Assembly: GCA_900315945.1 (NCBI GenBank)
Contig: ONAZ01000002.1
Coordinates: forward strand, 1-64,000
Source: an uncultured Lachnospiraceae bacterium
GTDB taxonomy: Bacteria; Bacillota; Clostridia; Lachnospirales; Lachnospiraceae
Direction: 5' to 3'
DNA: 64,000 bases
The position numbers and the translations under genes were made by a program. Shown here piece by piece: positions 52,000 to 62,605 of the stretch (position 1 is its first letter; each line of letters begins with the position of its first letter). Below the pieces are notes generated by a model that made no database searches, was not told where the DNA came from, and saw only the letters and a list, made by a program, of their open reading frames with translations.

Positions 52000-53418
52000 C
52001 TAAGCCCTCGCCTTCTTCCTGTTCAACATGTAGCAATATATAATGAATAGCATTAACGCAAATGCTATACCCACCGGATAACCAATGGAAGAAGAAAGCT
52101 TAAAGCCTTCCGGCGCCATAATAATGTAGGTTACACTTACTGCACTCATAAAAGTTGCTGGAAGTGCAGTAATAAGACTATATATCTTCTTTTTGCCATT
52201 TTTTATCAGATAAGATGTAGCCACCCAAAGGGCAACCATAGCAAGTGTCTGGTTACTCCAGGAGAAATATCTCCAGAGAACTTCAAAATCTAATTGAGTC
52301 AGAATTGTTCCTGTTAAAAGCAATGGAACGGTAATATATAGCCTGTTGTTAAGCTTTTTCTGGTCAAGCCCCATCCATTCAGCAATAATTAATCTTGCAC
52401 TCCTAAATGCTGTATCTCCAGATGTTATTGGACACACAACGACACCAACAACAGCAAGAATTCCTCCAAATTTGCCAAGGAGACTATGACTAATCTCATA
52501 TACTACACCAGACTGCCCAAGGCTTTGTAGTGCATTATGTAGGTCTGTTGTATTCTCGTAAAATGCTACTCCAGCTGCTGCCCATACAAGTGCAATAACA
52601 GACTCTATAATCATTGCACCATAGAATACTTTCCTTCCATCTTTTTCAGACATAATACACTTTGCCATCATAGGCGACTGAGTAGCATGAAAACCTGAAA
52701 TAGCACCACAAGCCACCGTAACAAACATAAATGGCCAGGTAGGTAATCCATCGGGATGAACACTATTAAAGGTAAACTCTGGAACTGTATAATCAGGATT
52801 TATAAATATCTCAGTTGCTATGCTCACTGCCATAACAACTAATATAACACCAAATACGGGATATAATTTACCAATAACCTTATCTATAGGAAGAAGTGTT
52901 GCCACCACGTAATATGCAATAATCACAAAAAGCCAGAAGGAGAAACCCAAGGTATCAGGTGTCAACTTAGCCAATAATTCTGCCGGCGAATTAATAAACA
53001 CTGTTCCTGTAAGAAGAAGTAATAATATGGAGAATACTCTCATAATATATAATGCAGGCTTTCCCAGATATATACCTGAAAGCTCAGCAATTGACGCTCC
53101 ATCGTGCCTTTCAGATATCATTCCACTCATATAATCATGAACTGCACCACCAAGGATTGAGCCAAAAACGATCCATAAGAATACTACAGGTCCAAAGCAC
53201 GCACCCATTAGGGCACCAAAAATCGGCCCCGTTCCTGCAATATTAAGAAGTTGTATTAGTATAGCCTTCCACGTCTTAATAGGTGTATGATCCACACCAT
53301 CATTAATGGAAACAGCAGGAGTCTTTCGTTCATCTGGTCCAAATGCATGCTCTGTTAATTTTCCATATGTAAAAAAGCCAATAATAAGTAAAACTATTGC
53401 AATAAAAAAAGTTATCAT
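52000..53418 (-). CDS. cstA: CstA-family peptide/pyruvate transporter
   Basis: A 472-residue multi-pass membrane protein of the carbon starvation family, with GPIFGALMGACFGP, GAVHDYMSGMISERHDG, SGFHATQSPM and CPITSGDTAFRSARL. It is of the shorter Gram-positive length. Family members import peptides or pyruvate. The ATG at 53418 follows GGAGGT, so the longer in-frame start is rejected. Confidence 0.9.
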   Translation of the reverse strand: MITFFIAIVLLIIGFFTYGKLTEHAFGPDERKTPAVSINDGVDHTPIKTWKAILIQLLNIAGTGPIFGALMGACFGPVVFLWIVFGSILGGAVHDYMSGMISERHDGASIAELSGIYLGKPALYIMRVFSILLLLLTGTVFINSPAELLAKLTPDTLGFSFWLFVIIAYYVVATLLPIDKVIGKLYPVFGVILVVMAVSIATEIFINPDYTVPEFTFNSVHPDGLPTWPFMFVTVACGAISGFHATQSPMMAKCIMSEKDGRKVFYGAMIIESVIALVWAAAGVAFYENTTDLHNALQSLGQSGVVYEISHSLLGKFGGILAVVGVVVCPITSGDTAFRSARLIIAEWMGLDQKKLNNRLYITVPLLLTGTILTQLDFEVLWRYFSWSNQTLAMVALWVATSYLIKNGKKKIYSLITALPATFMSAVSVTYIIMAPEGFKLSSSIGYPVGIAFALMLFIIYCYMLNRKKARA

Positions 53419-53566
53419 ATATGAACCTCCGAACATTCATTATACCATATATTAACAAAATCTGTTGATATAGTTAAAAAACTCTATAACAATGTAATTG
53501 ACAATAAATTATATATATTATAAAATGACTCGGAAATAAAAAATGTTGTTGAAAGGAATTAAGATT

Positions 53567-53809
53567 ATGGAAAACAGTATCGAAAAAAACGTATTCGTAT
53601 GGGTATTCACATTTCTTCTTGGAGAATTCGGTGTTGACAGATTCGTACGCGGACAAATAGGTCTTGGCATATTAAAGCTTCTAACTGTAGGAGGATGCGG
53701 TATTTGGGCATTAGTTGATTGGATTATTGCACTTACTAAGGCATATGGCGCTGAAGCTTTTGGAAATGAAACAAATATTGTATTCATTAATGGTCAGTAT
53801 GCAAGATAA
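53567..53809 (+). CDS. TM2 domain membrane protein
   Basis: An 80-residue protein starting MENSIEKNVFVW with AAAGGA 8 nt upstream. It has the TM2 domain: two membrane helices with LGEFGVDRFVRGQIGLGILK and GGCGIWALVDWI. The DRF and W-x-DW motifs are typical. Function of the family in bacteria is unclear. It overlaps the DUF2752 gene. Confidence 0.85.
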   Translation: MENSIEKNVFVWVFTFLLGEFGVDRFVRGQIGLGILKLLTVGGCGIWALVDWIIALTKAYGAEAFGNETNIVFINGQYAR

Positions 53810-54206
53810 AAAGAATACGAAGAAAATAATAATTGCGACGGCTGTTATATTAGCCGTCGCAATTTTAATATTGTCAGATTTGTATAAATGCCCACTAAAC
53901 TATATCCTAGGTATTCCATGCCCTATGTGTGGTATGACAAGAGCATTCATTGCAGCAATAACTGGGGATTTCTCTGGCTCTTTCCATTATCATCCCCTTT
54001 GGATAGTTATAATAGTAGGAGCATTGTTTATTGTTCTATGTGAGACTAAGGTTATTAGAATACCAAAGGTTGCATTCAATATAATATGTATAATCCTAGG
54101 TGTTCTCCTTGTATTATGTTATATTATACGTCTCATTATGCATTCAGAAATTGTTATGCCCCATTTTGATACGTCACTAATTAATAGAATTTTTCATTTT
54201 GTGTAG
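53799..54206 (+). CDS. DUF2752 membrane protein
   Basis: A 135-residue protein with three membrane segments and the family Cys motif GIPCPMCGMTRAFIA followed by HPLW. The start ATG at 53799 lies inside the end of the TM2 gene, which suggests translational coupling. TM2 and DUF2752 genes are often neighbours. Function unknown. Confidence 0.85.
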   Translation: MQDKKNTKKIIIATAVILAVAILILSDLYKCPLNYILGIPCPMCGMTRAFIAAITGDFSGSFHYHPLWIVIIVGALFIVLCETKVIRIPKVAFNIICIILGVLLVLCYIIRLIMHSEIVMPHFDTSLINRIFHFV

Positions 54207-54236
54207 ATATATATCAATAAATGATATTACATATAA

Positions 54237-55907
54237 CTATTTTCTGTCATTCTCATCAAAGCAATCTGATATTGGTGCTCCTGGCGCAACCATAGGCCAT
54301 ACTTTATCATCAGAGTCAATTACACATTCAATAACAACAGGTTTCTTAGACTCTAATGCTTTGCTAAGTGCCTGATCAAATTCTTCTTTAGTTGTAGCAC
54401 GATATCCTGTTGCTCCCATAGCTTCTACTAACTTAACATAATCTACTCCATCACTAAGCACTGTATTGGAGTATCTCTGCTCGTAGAATAGGTTTTGCCA
54501 TTGACGAACCATACCAAGAACCTGGTTGTTGATTACTACTTCAACTATAGGTAAATTCTCCTTAACAGCAGTAATTATCTCATTAAAGTTCATTCTAAAG
54601 CAACCATCACCAGCAACATTAATAACCTGTTTATCTGGTCTGCCGATTTGCGCACCTATACAAGCTCCTAGGCCATATCCCATAGTACCAAGTCCGCCAG
54701 ATGATAAGAACTGGCGAGAACGGGAATATTTGTAATACTGAGCAGCCCACATCTGGTGCTGTCCAACCTCAGTTGTAATAATAGCATCACCTTTTGTCTG
54801 CTTGTATATCTCTTCAACTACATATGGACCTGACAATCCCTTATCATTATAAGTAGTAGGATAGGTTTCTTTAAGTTTCTCAATATCTGCCATCCATTCA
54901 CTGTTATTCTTCTTCTCAATCATTGAATTAAGGCGCTTAAGAATCTCATTAACATCACCTATAACTTGAGATGTAACAACAACATTTTTGTTTATTTCAG
55001 CTGGATCTACATCAAGTTGAAGTATCTTAGCCTTCTTGGCAAATGTCTTAGGGTTACCAAGAACTCTGTCACTGAATCTCGTACCAACTGCTATTAGAAG
55101 ATCACAACTGCTAACTCCCAGGTTAGAAGCCTTAGTTCCATGCATTCCTAGCATTCCAGTATATCTATCGTCTGTTCCTGGGAACGCACCTTTACCCATT
55201 AAAGAATCACATACAGGTGCATCAACAAGTTCAACAAACTTCTTAAGTTCATCACCAGCACCACTTATAACAGCACCACCACCAACAAATATATATGGCT
55301 TCTTAGACTTCTTAATTAATTTAACAGCCTGTTCAAGAGATTCTTTAGTGATATCCTTTGTATATGGCTCAACCTTAACAGGTTTCTCTTTCTTGTATTC
55401 TGTCTTATTAGCTGTAGCATCCTTTGTAATATCAACAAGAACCGGACCTGGTCGACCAGACTTTGCAATTGTAAATGCACGTCTTAATGTATTAGCAAGT
55501 TCCTTTACATCTTTTACAATAAAATTATGCTTAGTTACAGGCATTGTAATTCCTGCAATATCCACCTCCTGGAAGCTGTCTTTACCAAGAAGAGGTGTTG
55601 TTACATTGCAAGTAATTGCAACAAGAGGTACAGAATCCATATAAGCTGTCGCAATTCCTGTAACAAGATTAGTTGCACCTGGTCCACTTGTTGCAAAGCA
55701 GACTCCAACTTTACCTGTACTTCTGGCATATCCATCTGCAGCATGACTAGCACCCTGCTCATGAGATGTTAATACATGACGAATCTCATCGCTATGCTTA
55801 TACAATTCATCATATACATTAAGAATTGCACCTCCTGGATATCCAAATACAGTATCTACTCCTTGTTCTTTTAGACATTCAATTACTATCTGTGAACCTG
55901 TTAATTG
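54237..55907 (-). CDS. ilvB: Acetolactate synthase large subunit
   Basis: A 556-residue TPP enzyme of branched-chain amino acid synthesis. It starts at MQLTGSQIVIECLKEQG with GGAAGGAAAG upstream. The catalytic Glu is in LTSHEQGA and the TPP-binding segment spans GDGCFRMNFNEI to INNQVLGMV. The FAD-binding middle domain is present. No ilvN regulatory subunit is adjacent. It follows ilvD by 44 bp. Confidence 0.95.
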   Translation of the reverse strand, partial: QLTGSQIVIECLKEQGVDTVFGYPGGAILNVYDELYKHSDEIRHVLTSHEQGASHAADGYARSTGKVGVCFATSGPGATNLVTGIATAYMDSVPLVAITCNVTTPLLGKDSFQEVDIAGITMPVTKHNFIVKDVKELANTLRRAFTIAKSGRPGPVLVDITKDATANKTEYKKEKPVKVEPYTKDITKESLEQAVKLIKKSKKPYIFVGGGAVISGAGDELKKFVELVDAPVCDSLMGKGAFPGTDDRYTGMLGMHGTKASNLGVSSCDLLIAVGTRFSDRVLGNPKTFAKKAKILQLDVDPAEINKNVVVTSQVIGDVNEILKRLNSMIEKKNNSEWMADIEKLKETYPTTYNDKGLSGPYVVEEIYKQTKGDAIITTEVGQHQMWAAQYYKYSRSRQFLSSGGLGTMGYGLGACIGAQIGRPDKQVINVAGDGCFRMNFNEIITAVKENLPIVEVVINNQVLGMVRQWQNLFYEQRYSNTVLSDGVDYVKLVEAMGATGYRATTKEEFDQALSKALESKKPVVIECVIDSDDKVWPMVAPGAPISDCFDENDRK

Positions 55908-55951
55908 CATTGTTCTTTCCTTCCATTTCTTCATATAATTTATAGCAAAAT

Positions 55952-57616
55952 TTACTTTAACTCAAGGACAGCTCCACGATTACCTGATGTTACCATCTTC
56001 GCATATCTTGCTGCATATCCTGTTGTAACCTTTGGCTCTCTTGGCTGCCACTTAGCTCTTCTTTCTTCTAATTCTTCATCTGACACTCTAATATCAAGCT
56101 TCATATTAGGAATATCAATTGCAATAATATCCCCTTCTTCTACAAGAGCAATTGGACCACCATCGGCAGCTTCAGGAGATACGTGTCCAATTGACGCACC
56201 ACGAGATGCACCAGAAAATCTACCATCAGTAATAAGTGCAACTGATGAACCAAGTCCCATACCAGCAATTGCAGATGTTGGATTAAGCATTTCCCTCATT
56301 CCAGGACCGCCCTTAGGACCTTCATAACGAATAACTACTACATCACCTTCTACAATCTTACCGCCCTTAATAGCTTCTATTGCATCTTCTTCACAATCAA
56401 ATACTCTTGCAGGACCTTCGTGCACCATCATCTCTTCTACAACTGCGGAACGCTTAACTACTGAACCGTCTGGGGCTAAGTTACCCTTAAGTACAGCAAG
56501 TCCACCTGTTTTAGAATATGGATTATCAAGAGGTCTAATAACCTCTGGATTAAGATTCTTAGCATCTTTGATTGCTTCACCAATTGTCTTACCTGTTACT
56601 GTCATGCAATCTAAATTGAGAAGGTCTAATTCCTTAAGTTCATTCATAACTGCATATACACCACCAGCTTCGTTAAGGTCTTCCATATATGTTGGACCAG
56701 CTGGAGCCAAGTGACATAAATTAGGTGTCTTCTCTGATATAGGATTAGCAAATGATATATCGAAGTCAAATCCTATCTCATGAGCAATTGCTGGTAAATG
56801 TAACATTGAATTAGTAGAGCATCCAAGTGCCATATCAACTGTAAGAGCATTAAGGATTGATTCTTTTGTCATAATCTGTCTTGCAGTAATGCCTTTATTA
56901 TACATTTCCATAACAGCATATCCTGCGCTCTTAGCAAGACGAATTCTCTCAGAATATACAGCTGGAATTGTACCATTTCCTGGAAGTCCCATACCTAGCG
57001 CCTCTGTTAAGCAATTCATAGAATTGGCTGTATACATACCTGAACATGAACCACAAGTTGGACATACCTTCTTCTCGTATTCTAATACTCCTTCTTCGTC
57101 CAGCTTACCAGCAGCATAAGCACCTACCGCCTCAAACATAGAAGATAAAGAAGTCTTGTGACCATGAATATGACCTGCAAGCATTGGACCACCTGATACA
57201 AATACTGTAGGAAGATCAAGTCTTGCTGCTGCCATAAGAAGTCCAGGAACATTCTTATCACAATTAGGAACCATTACAAGTGCATCAAATTGATGAGCAA
57301 TAGCCATACATTCAGTCGAATCAGCAACTAAATCACGAGTTACTAATGAGTATTTCATACCCACATGTCCCATAGCTATACCATCGCACACAGCAATTGC
57401 AGGAAATACAACAGGAACACCGCCTGCCTCTGCAACTCCCAATTTTACTGCGTCAACAATTTTATCAATATTCATATGGCCTGGTACTATTTCATTGTAC
57501 GAGCTAACAATACCAACCATCGGTTTCTTCATCTCTTCCTTAGTAAAGCCCAGTGCATTAAACAAACTTCTTGCAGGTGCCTGCTGCATACCCTGTCTTG
57601 CGTTATCTGATTTCAT
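55952..57616 (-). CDS. ilvD: Dihydroxy-acid dehydratase
   Basis: A 554-residue iron-sulfur dehydratase. Cluster Cys lie in [10 protein letters not shown] and [18 protein letters not shown]; the catalytic Ser region is [13 protein letters not shown]. It makes 2-keto acids for valine and isoleucine. An extended -10 (TGTTATAAT) 31 bp upstream of the ATG indicates its own promoter within the larger leuB-led block. GGAGG precedes the ATG. Confidence 0.97.
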   Translation of the reverse strand: MKSDNARQGMQQAPARSLFNALGFTKEEMKKPMVGIVSSYNEIVPGHMNIDKIVDAVKLGVAEAGGVPVVFPAIAVCDGIAMGHVGMKYSLVTRDLVADSTECMAIAHQFDALVMVPNCDKNVPGLLMAAARLDLPTVFVSGGPMLAGHIHGHKTSLSSMFEAVGAYAAGKLDEEGVLEYEKKVCPTCGSCSGMYTANSMNCLTEALGMGLPGNGTIPAVYSERIRLAKSAGYAVMEMYNKGITARQIMTKESILNALTVDMALGCSTNSMLHLPAIAHEIGFDFDISFANPISEKTPNLCHLAPAGPTYMEDLNEAGGVYAVMNELKELDLLNLDCMTVTGKTIGEAIKDAKNLNPEVIRPLDNPYSKTGGLAVLKGNLAPDGSVVKRSAVVEEMMVHEGPARVFDCEEDAIEAIKGGKIVEGDVVVIRYEGPKGGPGMREMLNPTSAIAGMGLGSSVALITDGRFSGASRGASIGHVSPEAADGGPIALVEEGDIIAIDIPNMKLDIRVSDEELEERRAKWQPREPKVTTGYAARYAKMVTSGNRGAVLELK

Positions 57617-57646
57617 AATCTCTACCTCCTATATAGTCATCTTGTC

Positions 57647-57655
57647 ATTATAACA
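57647..57655 (-). promoter_or_regulatory. Extended -10 promoter of ilvD-ilvB
   Basis: TGTTATAAT on the minus strand in the 68-bp gap between the iron-sulfur subunit gene and ilvD. No convincing -35. Confidence 0.55.
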
Positions 57656-57684
57656 CAATAATAGTTTTTTTCTTATATTTACAT

Positions 57685-58362
57685 TCATTTTCCTCTATTC
57701 ATCCTTGCTATTGAAGTAAGTGTAATAATATTCATAGGACATACTTCACTGCAAGATAATGACTTAGAACATCCATTTTCAAAATGTTTTGTGTAAGATT
57801 CTCTTATTTCCTTTTCTCTAGTCTTGCTTCGAGACGCAATGAAGAAACAATTATTTGCAAAAGAAGCTCCAAAGAATTTCTCACCACTTTTGTAATTGGG
57901 GCAAACCTCTTGGCACAAGCCACATTGAATGCATTTTCCAACTGAATACAATTGAGCAAAATACTTGGAATCGGACTCTTTGTTCTCCTCTATAAAGGCA
58001 TGGGCTTTCTTAAGATTATCCTCCATACTACTTCTATCTACCACCAGATCATGAATAGTAGAAAACTTTGACAAAGGTTCAATAACAATTATATCCTTCT
58101 TAATATCTCTTATAAATGTCTCACAAGCTAGAACAGGTCTGCCATTTACTACCATGGCGCAGGCTCCACACATTCCCTGATGGCAAGAACATTCCCAATC
58201 AATTCTTGGGGCCAGATCCCCATTTACATCTCTCAGATTGTCTATAGAATTCAATTCATCAAGCAATCCCCCTATTGTCTGTTCATCATTTCTCTCATAA
58301 TAGAACTCTTGCCAATAAGGCATTGATTCGGGGGATTTTTGACGCAGTATTTTAACTTTCAT
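57685..58362 (-). CDS. Succinate dehydrogenase/fumarate reductase iron-sulfur subunit
   Basis: A 225-residue protein starting at MKVKILRQKS; the longer in-frame ORF runs back into the flavoprotein gene. [2Fe-2S] ligands lie in CSCHQGMCGACAM with a later Cys at position 80. [4Fe-4S] and [3Fe-4S] ligands lie in KCIQCGLCQEVCPN and SLSCSEVCPMNI. It carries electrons between flavoprotein and membrane subunit. It overlaps the flavoprotein gene by 11 bp. Confidence 0.9.
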   Translation of the reverse strand: MKVKILRQKSPESMPYWQEFYYERNDEQTIGGLLDELNSIDNLRDVNGDLAPRIDWECSCHQGMCGACAMVVNGRPVLACETFIRDIKKDIIVIEPLSKFSTIHDLVVDRSSMEDNLKKAHAFIEENKESDSKYFAQLYSVGKCIQCGLCQEVCPNYKSGEKFFGASFANNCFFIASRSKTREKEIRESYTKHFENGCSKSLSCSEVCPMNIITLTSIARMNRGK

Positions 58363-59986
58363 ACTTTTTCTCCAAATCAAGATATGTATCAAACTTACCG
58401 CCTTTATATGCGATAATCGTACTTGCTTTGAAACTATTATCCCTATCAGGATAATCCTCTCTAAAGTGTGCCCCTCTACTTTCTTTTCTATACTGGGCAC
58501 ATATCAATGTAGCCTTAGCAAGGGTGAGTATTGCTTCAATTGAGTATCCCGAATAGACCTTGTCATTATTATAAAAATCATTTTTTTCTACTGCCGACAA
58601 ATAATTGGAAACTTCTTCTATTCCTCTTTTTAGTCTATCTTCACTTCTTACAATTCCAAGATTGTCCTTAAAGCATTTCGAAAGAGAATCTCTTATATTC
58701 ATTACCGAATAAGAACCATTCAGATTATTGATATCTTCAATTCTTTTTTCAGCCTTCTCTAACTCATTAGTAAAATCCAAATCACAGCTTGTTTCATTTG
58801 CTTTTTTTATGGCCTGTCCAGCAACTTTGCCACTATATAGGGCGGCAAGTAAAGAGTTACCCCCTATTCTATTGGCTCCATGGTAAATGCTAGCACATTC
58901 ACCTACTGCATACAGATTCTTAATATTGGTTTCATGTTGGTTATTAACTGCAATTCCACCCATAAAGAAATGTACAGACGTTACAATAGGTATGCTTTCT
59001 TTAGATATATCTATACCTCTGTACTTTATACATAAGTCATATACTTCCGGTATCCTTTTAAGAATTTCTTTCTTCCCAAGAAATGTTATATCTAAGAATA
59101 CATCCCTTTTCGTCTCCTCTATGCATCTTGAAACCACATCTCTAGGCATCAGATTACCCTTCTTGCCGAACCTGTCCTCCATAAAATAAACTCTTTTACC
59201 ATTATCCAGATAATAGAGTCTTCCACCTTCGCCTCTAACAGCTTCTGATATAAGCATTCTCTTCTGTGGTGTCTCAATTGTTGTTGGATGATACTGTATA
59301 AATTCCAGATTCTTAAGCTCCACTCCCTGCATAAATAACTGTCCTGCAACAAATCCATCACAAAGAGCCGAGCCTGTTGTCTTGCCAAAAAGTAGGTTTT
59401 GACCACCTGTGGATACAATAACCGAATCTGCCTTAATAATCTCTAAGGTATCATCTATTATATTGTGAAATATTCCTCCATAGCAGATTCCATCTCTAAT
59501 AAGGCCACTATAAAAATTAAGGCCCAGTCGGCGCTTAATAAGACCAAGTACCTCCAGACGTCTTGCCTCCATAACAAGGGCTGTCACAATCTGCTTACCT
59601 GTAGATGCTCCAGAATAGCAGGTTCTATTATAAGATTGTCCACCAAAGGCTCTTCTTATAATATTTCCATTAGAATCTAAAGAGAAAAGCATTCCTATCC
59701 TCTCTAGCCATTTAACAATATCAGGAGCATTCTCACATAATCCTCTTACCGCATTCTCTCCTGCAATATAGCACCCGCTCTTTAGCGTGTCCTCAATATG
59801 ACATTCAATGCCATCTCCACTTTCATTTGGAGAAATAACAGCATTAATCCCTCCTGCCGCAAGTACTGATTGTGCTCTTTCTGAAGAATAAGGTGATACT
59901 ATAGTAGCCTCCATTCCTTGATAAGCACACTCAATTGCTGCAGTAAGACCTGATATTCCACTTCCAATTACTAATACCTTTTTCAT
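58352..59986 (-). CDS. Succinate dehydrogenase/fumarate reductase flavoprotein
   Basis: A 544-residue FAD protein starting at MKKVLVIGSGISGLTAAIEC. The active-site region includes FIQYHPTTIE, SEAVRGEGGRLY and the C-terminal RESRGAHFREDYPDRD (Arg/His near the covalent FAD-type family). GGIAVNNQHET and NRIGGNSLLAAL are family motifs. With the iron-sulfur and membrane subunits it makes a three-gene complex II. In an anaerobe fumarate reduction is the likely direction, but this cannot be told from sequence. Confidence 0.9.
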   Translation of the reverse strand: MKKVLVIGSGISGLTAAIECAYQGMEATIVSPYSSERAQSVLAAGGINAVISPNESGDGIECHIEDTLKSGCYIAGENAVRGLCENAPDIVKWLERIGMLFSLDSNGNIIRRAFGGQSYNRTCYSGASTGKQIVTALVMEARRLEVLGLIKRRLGLNFYSGLIRDGICYGGIFHNIIDDTLEIIKADSVIVSTGGQNLLFGKTTGSALCDGFVAGQLFMQGVELKNLEFIQYHPTTIETPQKRMLISEAVRGEGGRLYYLDNGKRVYFMEDRFGKKGNLMPRDVVSRCIEETKRDVFLDITFLGKKEILKRIPEVYDLCIKYRGIDISKESIPIVTSVHFFMGGIAVNNQHETNIKNLYAVGECASIYHGANRIGGNSLLAALYSGKVAGQAIKKANETSCDLDFTNELEKAEKRIEDINNLNGSYSVMNIRDSLSKCFKDNLGIVRSEDRLKRGIEEVSNYLSAVEKNDFYNNDKVYSGYSIEAILTLAKATLICAQYRKESRGAHFREDYPDRDNSFKASTIIAYKGGKFDTYLDLEKKYES

Positions 59987-60061
59987 AATAAAATCTCCCA
60001 AGCCACTTATGAAGATTCATCCTAGTGACTTTATCACCATTCTGTTCAGGTATTTTCTACA

Positions 60062-60613
60062 TCACATTGAGAACATTGTTATATGAGTAAGTACTGACAC
60101 AACAACAGATGCTATACATAGCATAGAACATATCACTATTAGCACCCGGTCAATAATAATCATTTTCTTCTCATCCTCTAGCACTCCAATTGTAATCAGA
60201 CATTTACTAAAGGAAATAGCCACATGAACATATACTGCCACATAAAACAAGGAATTTAAAACCTCTAAAATAACATATATAGTCCCAAAGGCTGTTGATT
60301 GCAATATGCCAAAAGCCATAATGTGAAGAGGCAGCAATACAACTAAGCAAAATGCACTTATTCTCTGCAAATATGTCTTCATATTAAGCTTTTTGTATCG
60401 AATTTTTTTCGAATCATTTTTTACATATACATTAATCACAGAAAGTACTCCATGAATAACAACAACGCCTCCTAAAAGATACCCAAATATCTTTGTTGCA
60501 AGAGGATTATAGTATAGAAGTATATATGTAATCAGCTCGTAAATCGAATGAACAAAGAGTATAACTACAATGAATAATGAAATATACCCATTTGCTTTAT
60601 AGGTGTTCAACAA
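60062..60613 (-). CDS. Complex II cytochrome b-type membrane subunit
   Basis: A 183-residue protein with five hydrophobic segments (about 11-33, 42-65, 86-108, 115-140, 152-177) and His residues placed to bind haem (for example H22, H54, H97, H129). This fits the b558-type single-subunit anchor of succinate dehydrogenase/fumarate reductase. The start is a TTG at 60613 overlapping leuB by 17 bp; no clear alternative start lies downstream. Sequence similarity to known anchors is weak, and context carries much of the call. Confidence 0.75.
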   Translation of the reverse strand: MLNTYKANGYISLFIVVILFVHSIYELITYILLYYNPLATKIFGYLLGGVVVIHGVLSVINVYVKNDSKKIRYKKLNMKTYLQRISAFCLVVLLPLHIMAFGILQSTAFGTIYVILEVLNSLFYVAVYVHVAISFSKCLITIGVLEDEKKMIIIDRVLIVICSMLCIASVVVSVLTHITMFSM

Positions 60614-61697
60614 TCAGATCTCCCATCTTCTCTGTTCCTACTTGAGTTATTCCTGTTAGTTCTTTGCCAGGTGCTGGCATAATATCAATTGTACGGTATC
60701 CTTCGTCTAGTACCTTGTTAATTGCATTTTCAATTGCATCAGCTTCCTTATCCATGTCAAATGTAAATCTAAGCATCATAGCAGCACTTAGTATAGTTGC
60801 TATTGGATTAGCAATGCCCTTTCCTGCTATATCAGGCGCTGATCCACCACTTGGCTCATATAGTCCAAACTTTGTATCATTAAGACTTGCAGAAGACAGC
60901 ATTCCAATAGAGCCTGTAACCATTGAAGCTTCATCTGATAATATATCACCAAACATATTCTCAGTTAGAATAACGTCGAATTGCTTAGGATCTTTTACAA
61001 GCTGCATTGCCGCATTATCAACTAGCATATGCTCAAGAGTAACTTCTGGGTAGTCGGCTGCAACTTCCTCTACCACTTTTCTCCAAAGTCTTGATGAATC
61101 AAGCACATTTGCCTTATCAACAGAAGTAACCTTCTTTTTTCTCTTCATAGCTATGTCAAATCCTCGAATAGCTATTCTTCTTATCTCATCTTCATTATAA
61201 GTAAGAGTGTCGTAAGCTTCTGTCTTGCCATTAACTTCTCTAGTCTCTCTCTTACCAAAATAAAGACCTCCAGTAAGCTCACGCATAATCATCATATCAA
61301 AACCATCTCCGATAATATCATCTCTTAGAGGGCAAGCCTCCTTAAGTTGTGGATACAGGTATGCTGGTCTTAAGTTGGCAAATAGATTAAGTGCCTTTCT
61401 AATACCAAGAAGTCCAGCCTCCGGTCTCTTATCAGCAGGAAGTTTGTACCATGGAGAAGTCTTAGCATCTCCACCTATTGAACCAAGGAGTACAGCGTCA
61501 GCTGCTTTAGCCTGTTCAATGGCTTCCTTAGTAAGGGGCTCCCCTGTTGCATCAATAGAGCAGCCTCCCATTAATATTTCATCATAGTTAAATGTGTGAT
61601 TATATTTCTTTGCAACTGCATCTAGTACTTTGATAGCCTCAGATACAACTTCTGGGCCAATACCATCGCCTCTAATTACACCTATATTACAATTCAT
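60597..61697 (-). CDS. leuB: 3-isopropylmalate dehydrogenase
   Basis: A 366-residue enzyme of leucine synthesis. It starts [18 protein letters not shown] with AAGGAG upstream. Substrate-binding [20 protein letters not shown] and the NAD-site [14 protein letters not shown] are characteristic. It oxidatively decarboxylates 3-isopropylmalate. It leads a block with complex II genes and ilvD-ilvB; leuA, leuC and leuD are not in the window. Confidence 0.96.
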   Translation of the reverse strand: MNCNIGVIRGDGIGPEVVSEAIKVLDAVAKKYNHTFNYDEILMGGCSIDATGEPLTKEAIEQAKAADAVLLGSIGGDAKTSPWYKLPADKRPEAGLLGIRKALNLFANLRPAYLYPQLKEACPLRDDIIGDGFDMMIMRELTGGLYFGKRETREVNGKTEAYDTLTYNEDEIRRIAIRGFDIAMKRKKKVTSVDKANVLDSSRLWRKVVEEVAADYPEVTLEHMLVDNAAMQLVKDPKQFDVILTENMFGDILSDEASMVTGSIGMLSSASLNDTKFGLYEPSGGSAPDIAGKGIANPIATILSAAMMLRFTFDMDKEADAIENAINKVLDEGYRTIDIMPAPGKELTGITQVGTEKMGDLIVEHL

Positions 61698-61816
61698 AGT
61701 CAATCTCCTTATATCTACTACTTCATCATATGTTCTACATAGCCTTTTTCCTCGCAATGATATAAACATACCACAATATTATATAGCATTAGGGAAGAAA
61801 AAACAAATAAACGGGT

Positions 61817-61856
61817 ATGTATAGCGGATATAATTGAAGGTTCTGACGCTATACAT
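61817..61856. promoter_or_regulatory. Long-spaced inverted repeat upstream of leuB
   Basis: ATGTATAGCG and CGCTATACAT form a perfect 10-bp dyad with a 20-bp spacer, about 120 bp upstream of leuB and just behind a plausible promoter (TATAAT-type -10 near 61776). It may be a regulator-binding site. Confidence 0.45.
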
Positions 61857-61880
61857 CAAATATTAAATAACACATAAAAA

Positions 61881-61900
61881 AGCGCGGCTTACGCCACGCT
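61881..61900 (-). terminator. Terminator after the XRE-linked small gene
   Basis: AGCGTGGC / GCCGCGCT stem (one U-G pair) followed on the minus strand by six T. Confidence 0.8.
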
Positions 61901-61964
61901 AAAACCTTCTTGCAATACACCTGCAGCGCAAGTATATTGCTATCACACCAAAACAAACAAAAGG

Positions 61965-62249
61965 TTATATAATGTTAAGCAATAAACGATCCTTATAAAT
62001 GGATTCTAAACCATCTAAGCACCTTCTGGCTCTTGTATACTCATTTCTATTAATCTTAATTATGCACACCTCACTAGCACCGTTATAATCATCCCTTCTA
62101 AAAAAAGGAATGTGTTTCCATCTCTTAGAAAAGGAGATAGAATCCTCAAGCAAGGCTTTACTTGTGCAGTTACTTGCTCTATGGTTAGTTGTCTCACAAA
62201 GTACTACATCTTTGTTAATGTTCTTATCACATTTCATTCTTTTCTTCAT
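61965..62249 (-). CDS. Small basic protein downstream of XRE regulator, 94 aa
   Basis: I do not recognise this protein. It is basic, with four Cys, and its start follows a strong GGGGGG-type ribosome-binding site. It is the second gene after an XRE regulator and could be its toxin-like partner, but no toxin fold is evident. Confidence 0.45.
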   Translation of the reverse strand: MKKRMKCDKNINKDVVLCETTNHRASNCTSKALLEDSISFSKRWKHIPFFRRDDYNGASEVCIIKINRNEYTRARRCLDGLESIYKDRLLLNII

Positions 62250-62270
62250 GAATCCCCCCACAGTCACATA

Positions 62271-62516
62271 CTAATCTAGGCGAATAGTAACACGTTTCCC
62301 TAAACTATCCGCTACCTTCACAATGAAATCCAAACTTGGATTATATCTACCCGATTCCATTCTAGATATGTTGGACTTCTTAGTACCAGCCTTATCCGCC
62401 AATGTCTGTTGCGTCATATGAAGCCCACACCTTGCTTCCTTTAACTGAACAGCCATTTCCATTCGAGCTTTGCTGCTACTACTTGGGACGATGCCATCTT
62501 CATACCTCTTCTTCAT
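62271..62516 (-). CDS. XRE-family regulator (HigA-like), 81 aa
   Basis: The helix-turn-helix is MTQQTLADKAGTKKSNISRM followed by ESGRYNPSLDFIVKVADSLG, a classic XRE/HigA-like antitoxin domain with a short basic N-terminal extension. GGAGGT lies upstream of the ATG at 62516. It is probably the antitoxin or repressor of a two-gene unit. Confidence 0.85.
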   Translation of the reverse strand: MKKRYEDGIVPSSSSKARMEMAVQLKEARCGLHMTQQTLADKAGTKKSNISRMESGRYNPSLDFIVKVADSLGKRVTIRLD

Positions 62517-62605
62517 GAAAAGCACCTCCGCCAACTGATTAAAATGTTATCATATATGATAACTTTGTGCAATACTTTTTTCACATTTTTTTCACAAAAA
62601 AATAA

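Noticed and set aside
55036-55644. 202-codon ORF opposite ilvB
   Set aside because: Antisense shadow of a well-supported gene; composition matches the complementary strand of coding sequence.
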